The translations under genes were made by a program, and so were the position numbers. Below the pieces are notes generated by a model. That model was given only the letters and a program-made list of their open reading frames with translations, searched no databases and had not been told where the DNA came from. 5,746 nucleotides of DNA from Clostridiales bacterium (GTDB lineage Bacteria > Bacillota > Clostridia > Peptostreptococcales > Natronincolaceae): positions 1-5,746 of the forward strand of contig JAAZJW010000273.1 of NCBI GenBank assembly GCA_012800145.1, written 5' to 3'. Shown here in pieces: positions 5,518-5,746 of the stretch. Every line of letters begins with the position of its first letter. The first letter of the stretch is position 1.

Positions 5518-5701
5518 TTATATGGATTCAACAAATTGTTGTGCAAGAATCATATATTGCGGGACTATATCACAGAATCCAACCGAAATATCAGATTTTA
5601 AAAATTTCAACAATTAGGGAAAAAGCCGGTATCCCGAACGGATACTGACAACCTTCCCCTTTGATATTCTTTTTTGAGGAATAATAAAATACCCAATCCA
5701 T
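5518..5701 (-). pseudogene. possible degenerate coding remnant, unidentified
   Basis: I do not recognise a gene here. On the minus strand one frame runs from an ATG at 5699-5701 to a stop at 5591-5593 (36 codons). A second frame runs from 5613 to a stop at 5518-5520 (31 codons) and ends in a plausible amphipathic tail, PQYMILAQQFVESI. The two frames overlap at 5591-5613 in an A/T homopolymer-rich stretch (aaatttttaaaa), so one frameshift would join them. The joined frame would stop just before the terminator at 5430-5488. Against coding: no proper ribosome binding site, and the 5625-5645 hairpin falls inside. A third open minus frame runs from the right edge to a stop at 5607-5609. It may be a broken gene or plain intergenic DNA. 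Confidence 0.2.
5617..5647 (-). terminator. small hairpin with T-run, weak terminator candidate
   Basis: GTATCC (5629-5634) and GGATAC (5640-5645) form a perfect 6-bp stem with a 5-nt loop. On the minus strand the stem is followed by CGGCTTTTTCCC, so a T-run of five starts four bases after it. The stem is short and the T-run modest. If real, it would end a transcript from a gene beyond the right edge, and the stronger hairpin at 5430-5488 would act as a second stop. Confidence 0.25.
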
Positions 5702-5746
5702 TCCTGTATTTAATCACGGTTTTTCCAGTATATTTATACCCCGGCC

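Noticed and set aside
5521..5580. tRNA-like or structured RNA suggested by nested inverted pairs (TGGATTC/GAATCCA, caacaa/ttgttg)
   Set aside because: The stems are short, need large bulges and do not form a cloverleaf or a known RNA fold.
5522..5617. Plus-strand 31-codon frame starting at ATG 5522
   Set aside because: There is no ribosome binding site, the frame is short, and it is antisense to the more protein-like minus frame. It is likely chance.

Overview
The window is a lower-glycolysis gene cluster on the minus strand. In transcription order (right to left) it reads pgk, tpiA, gpmI, eno. Together these encode phosphoglycerate kinase, triosephosphate isomerase, cofactor-independent phosphoglycerate mutase and enolase. 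They interconvert the triose phosphates and carry 1,3-bisphosphoglycerate to phosphoenolpyruvate. All four frames are intact, full length and keep their catalytic residues. The strong purine-rich Shine-Dalgarno sites, moderate-to-low GC, the pgk-tpiA-gpmI-eno order and the use of GpmI point to a Firmicute, probably a Clostridia-type anaerobe. The sequence does not fix the genus.

Layout: 1-197 lies downstream of eno and is packed with short repeats: one full and two partial copies of a 49-bp element, a two-unit 11-bp array and a weak terminator-like hairpin. eno is 198-1499. The 171-bp eno-gpmI gap is the only long gap inside the cluster and holds another 49-bp copy plus a different hairpin sequence. 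gpmI (1671-3209), tpiA (3224-3970) and pgk (3987-5186) are separated by only 14-16 bp and are very probably co-transcribed. From 5187 to about 5420 is the pgk leader and promoter region. It carries two arrays of 11-bp near-palindromic units (six and five units) on either side of a candidate -10 box. A good minus-strand terminator at 5430-5488 separates the cluster from whatever lies to the right. The last 250 bp hold no convincing gene, only possible degenerate coding frames.

The enzymes are ordinary. The most unusual content is the noncoding repeat material: an 11-bp iteron-like repeat (consensus AACNATTGTT plus one base) that occurs just upstream of the first gene and just downstream of the last, and a 49-bp element with identical ends and a variable core. 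No new enzyme system or defence system is visible. A link between the arrays and control of the glycolytic operon is an inference from position, not something the sequence proves.
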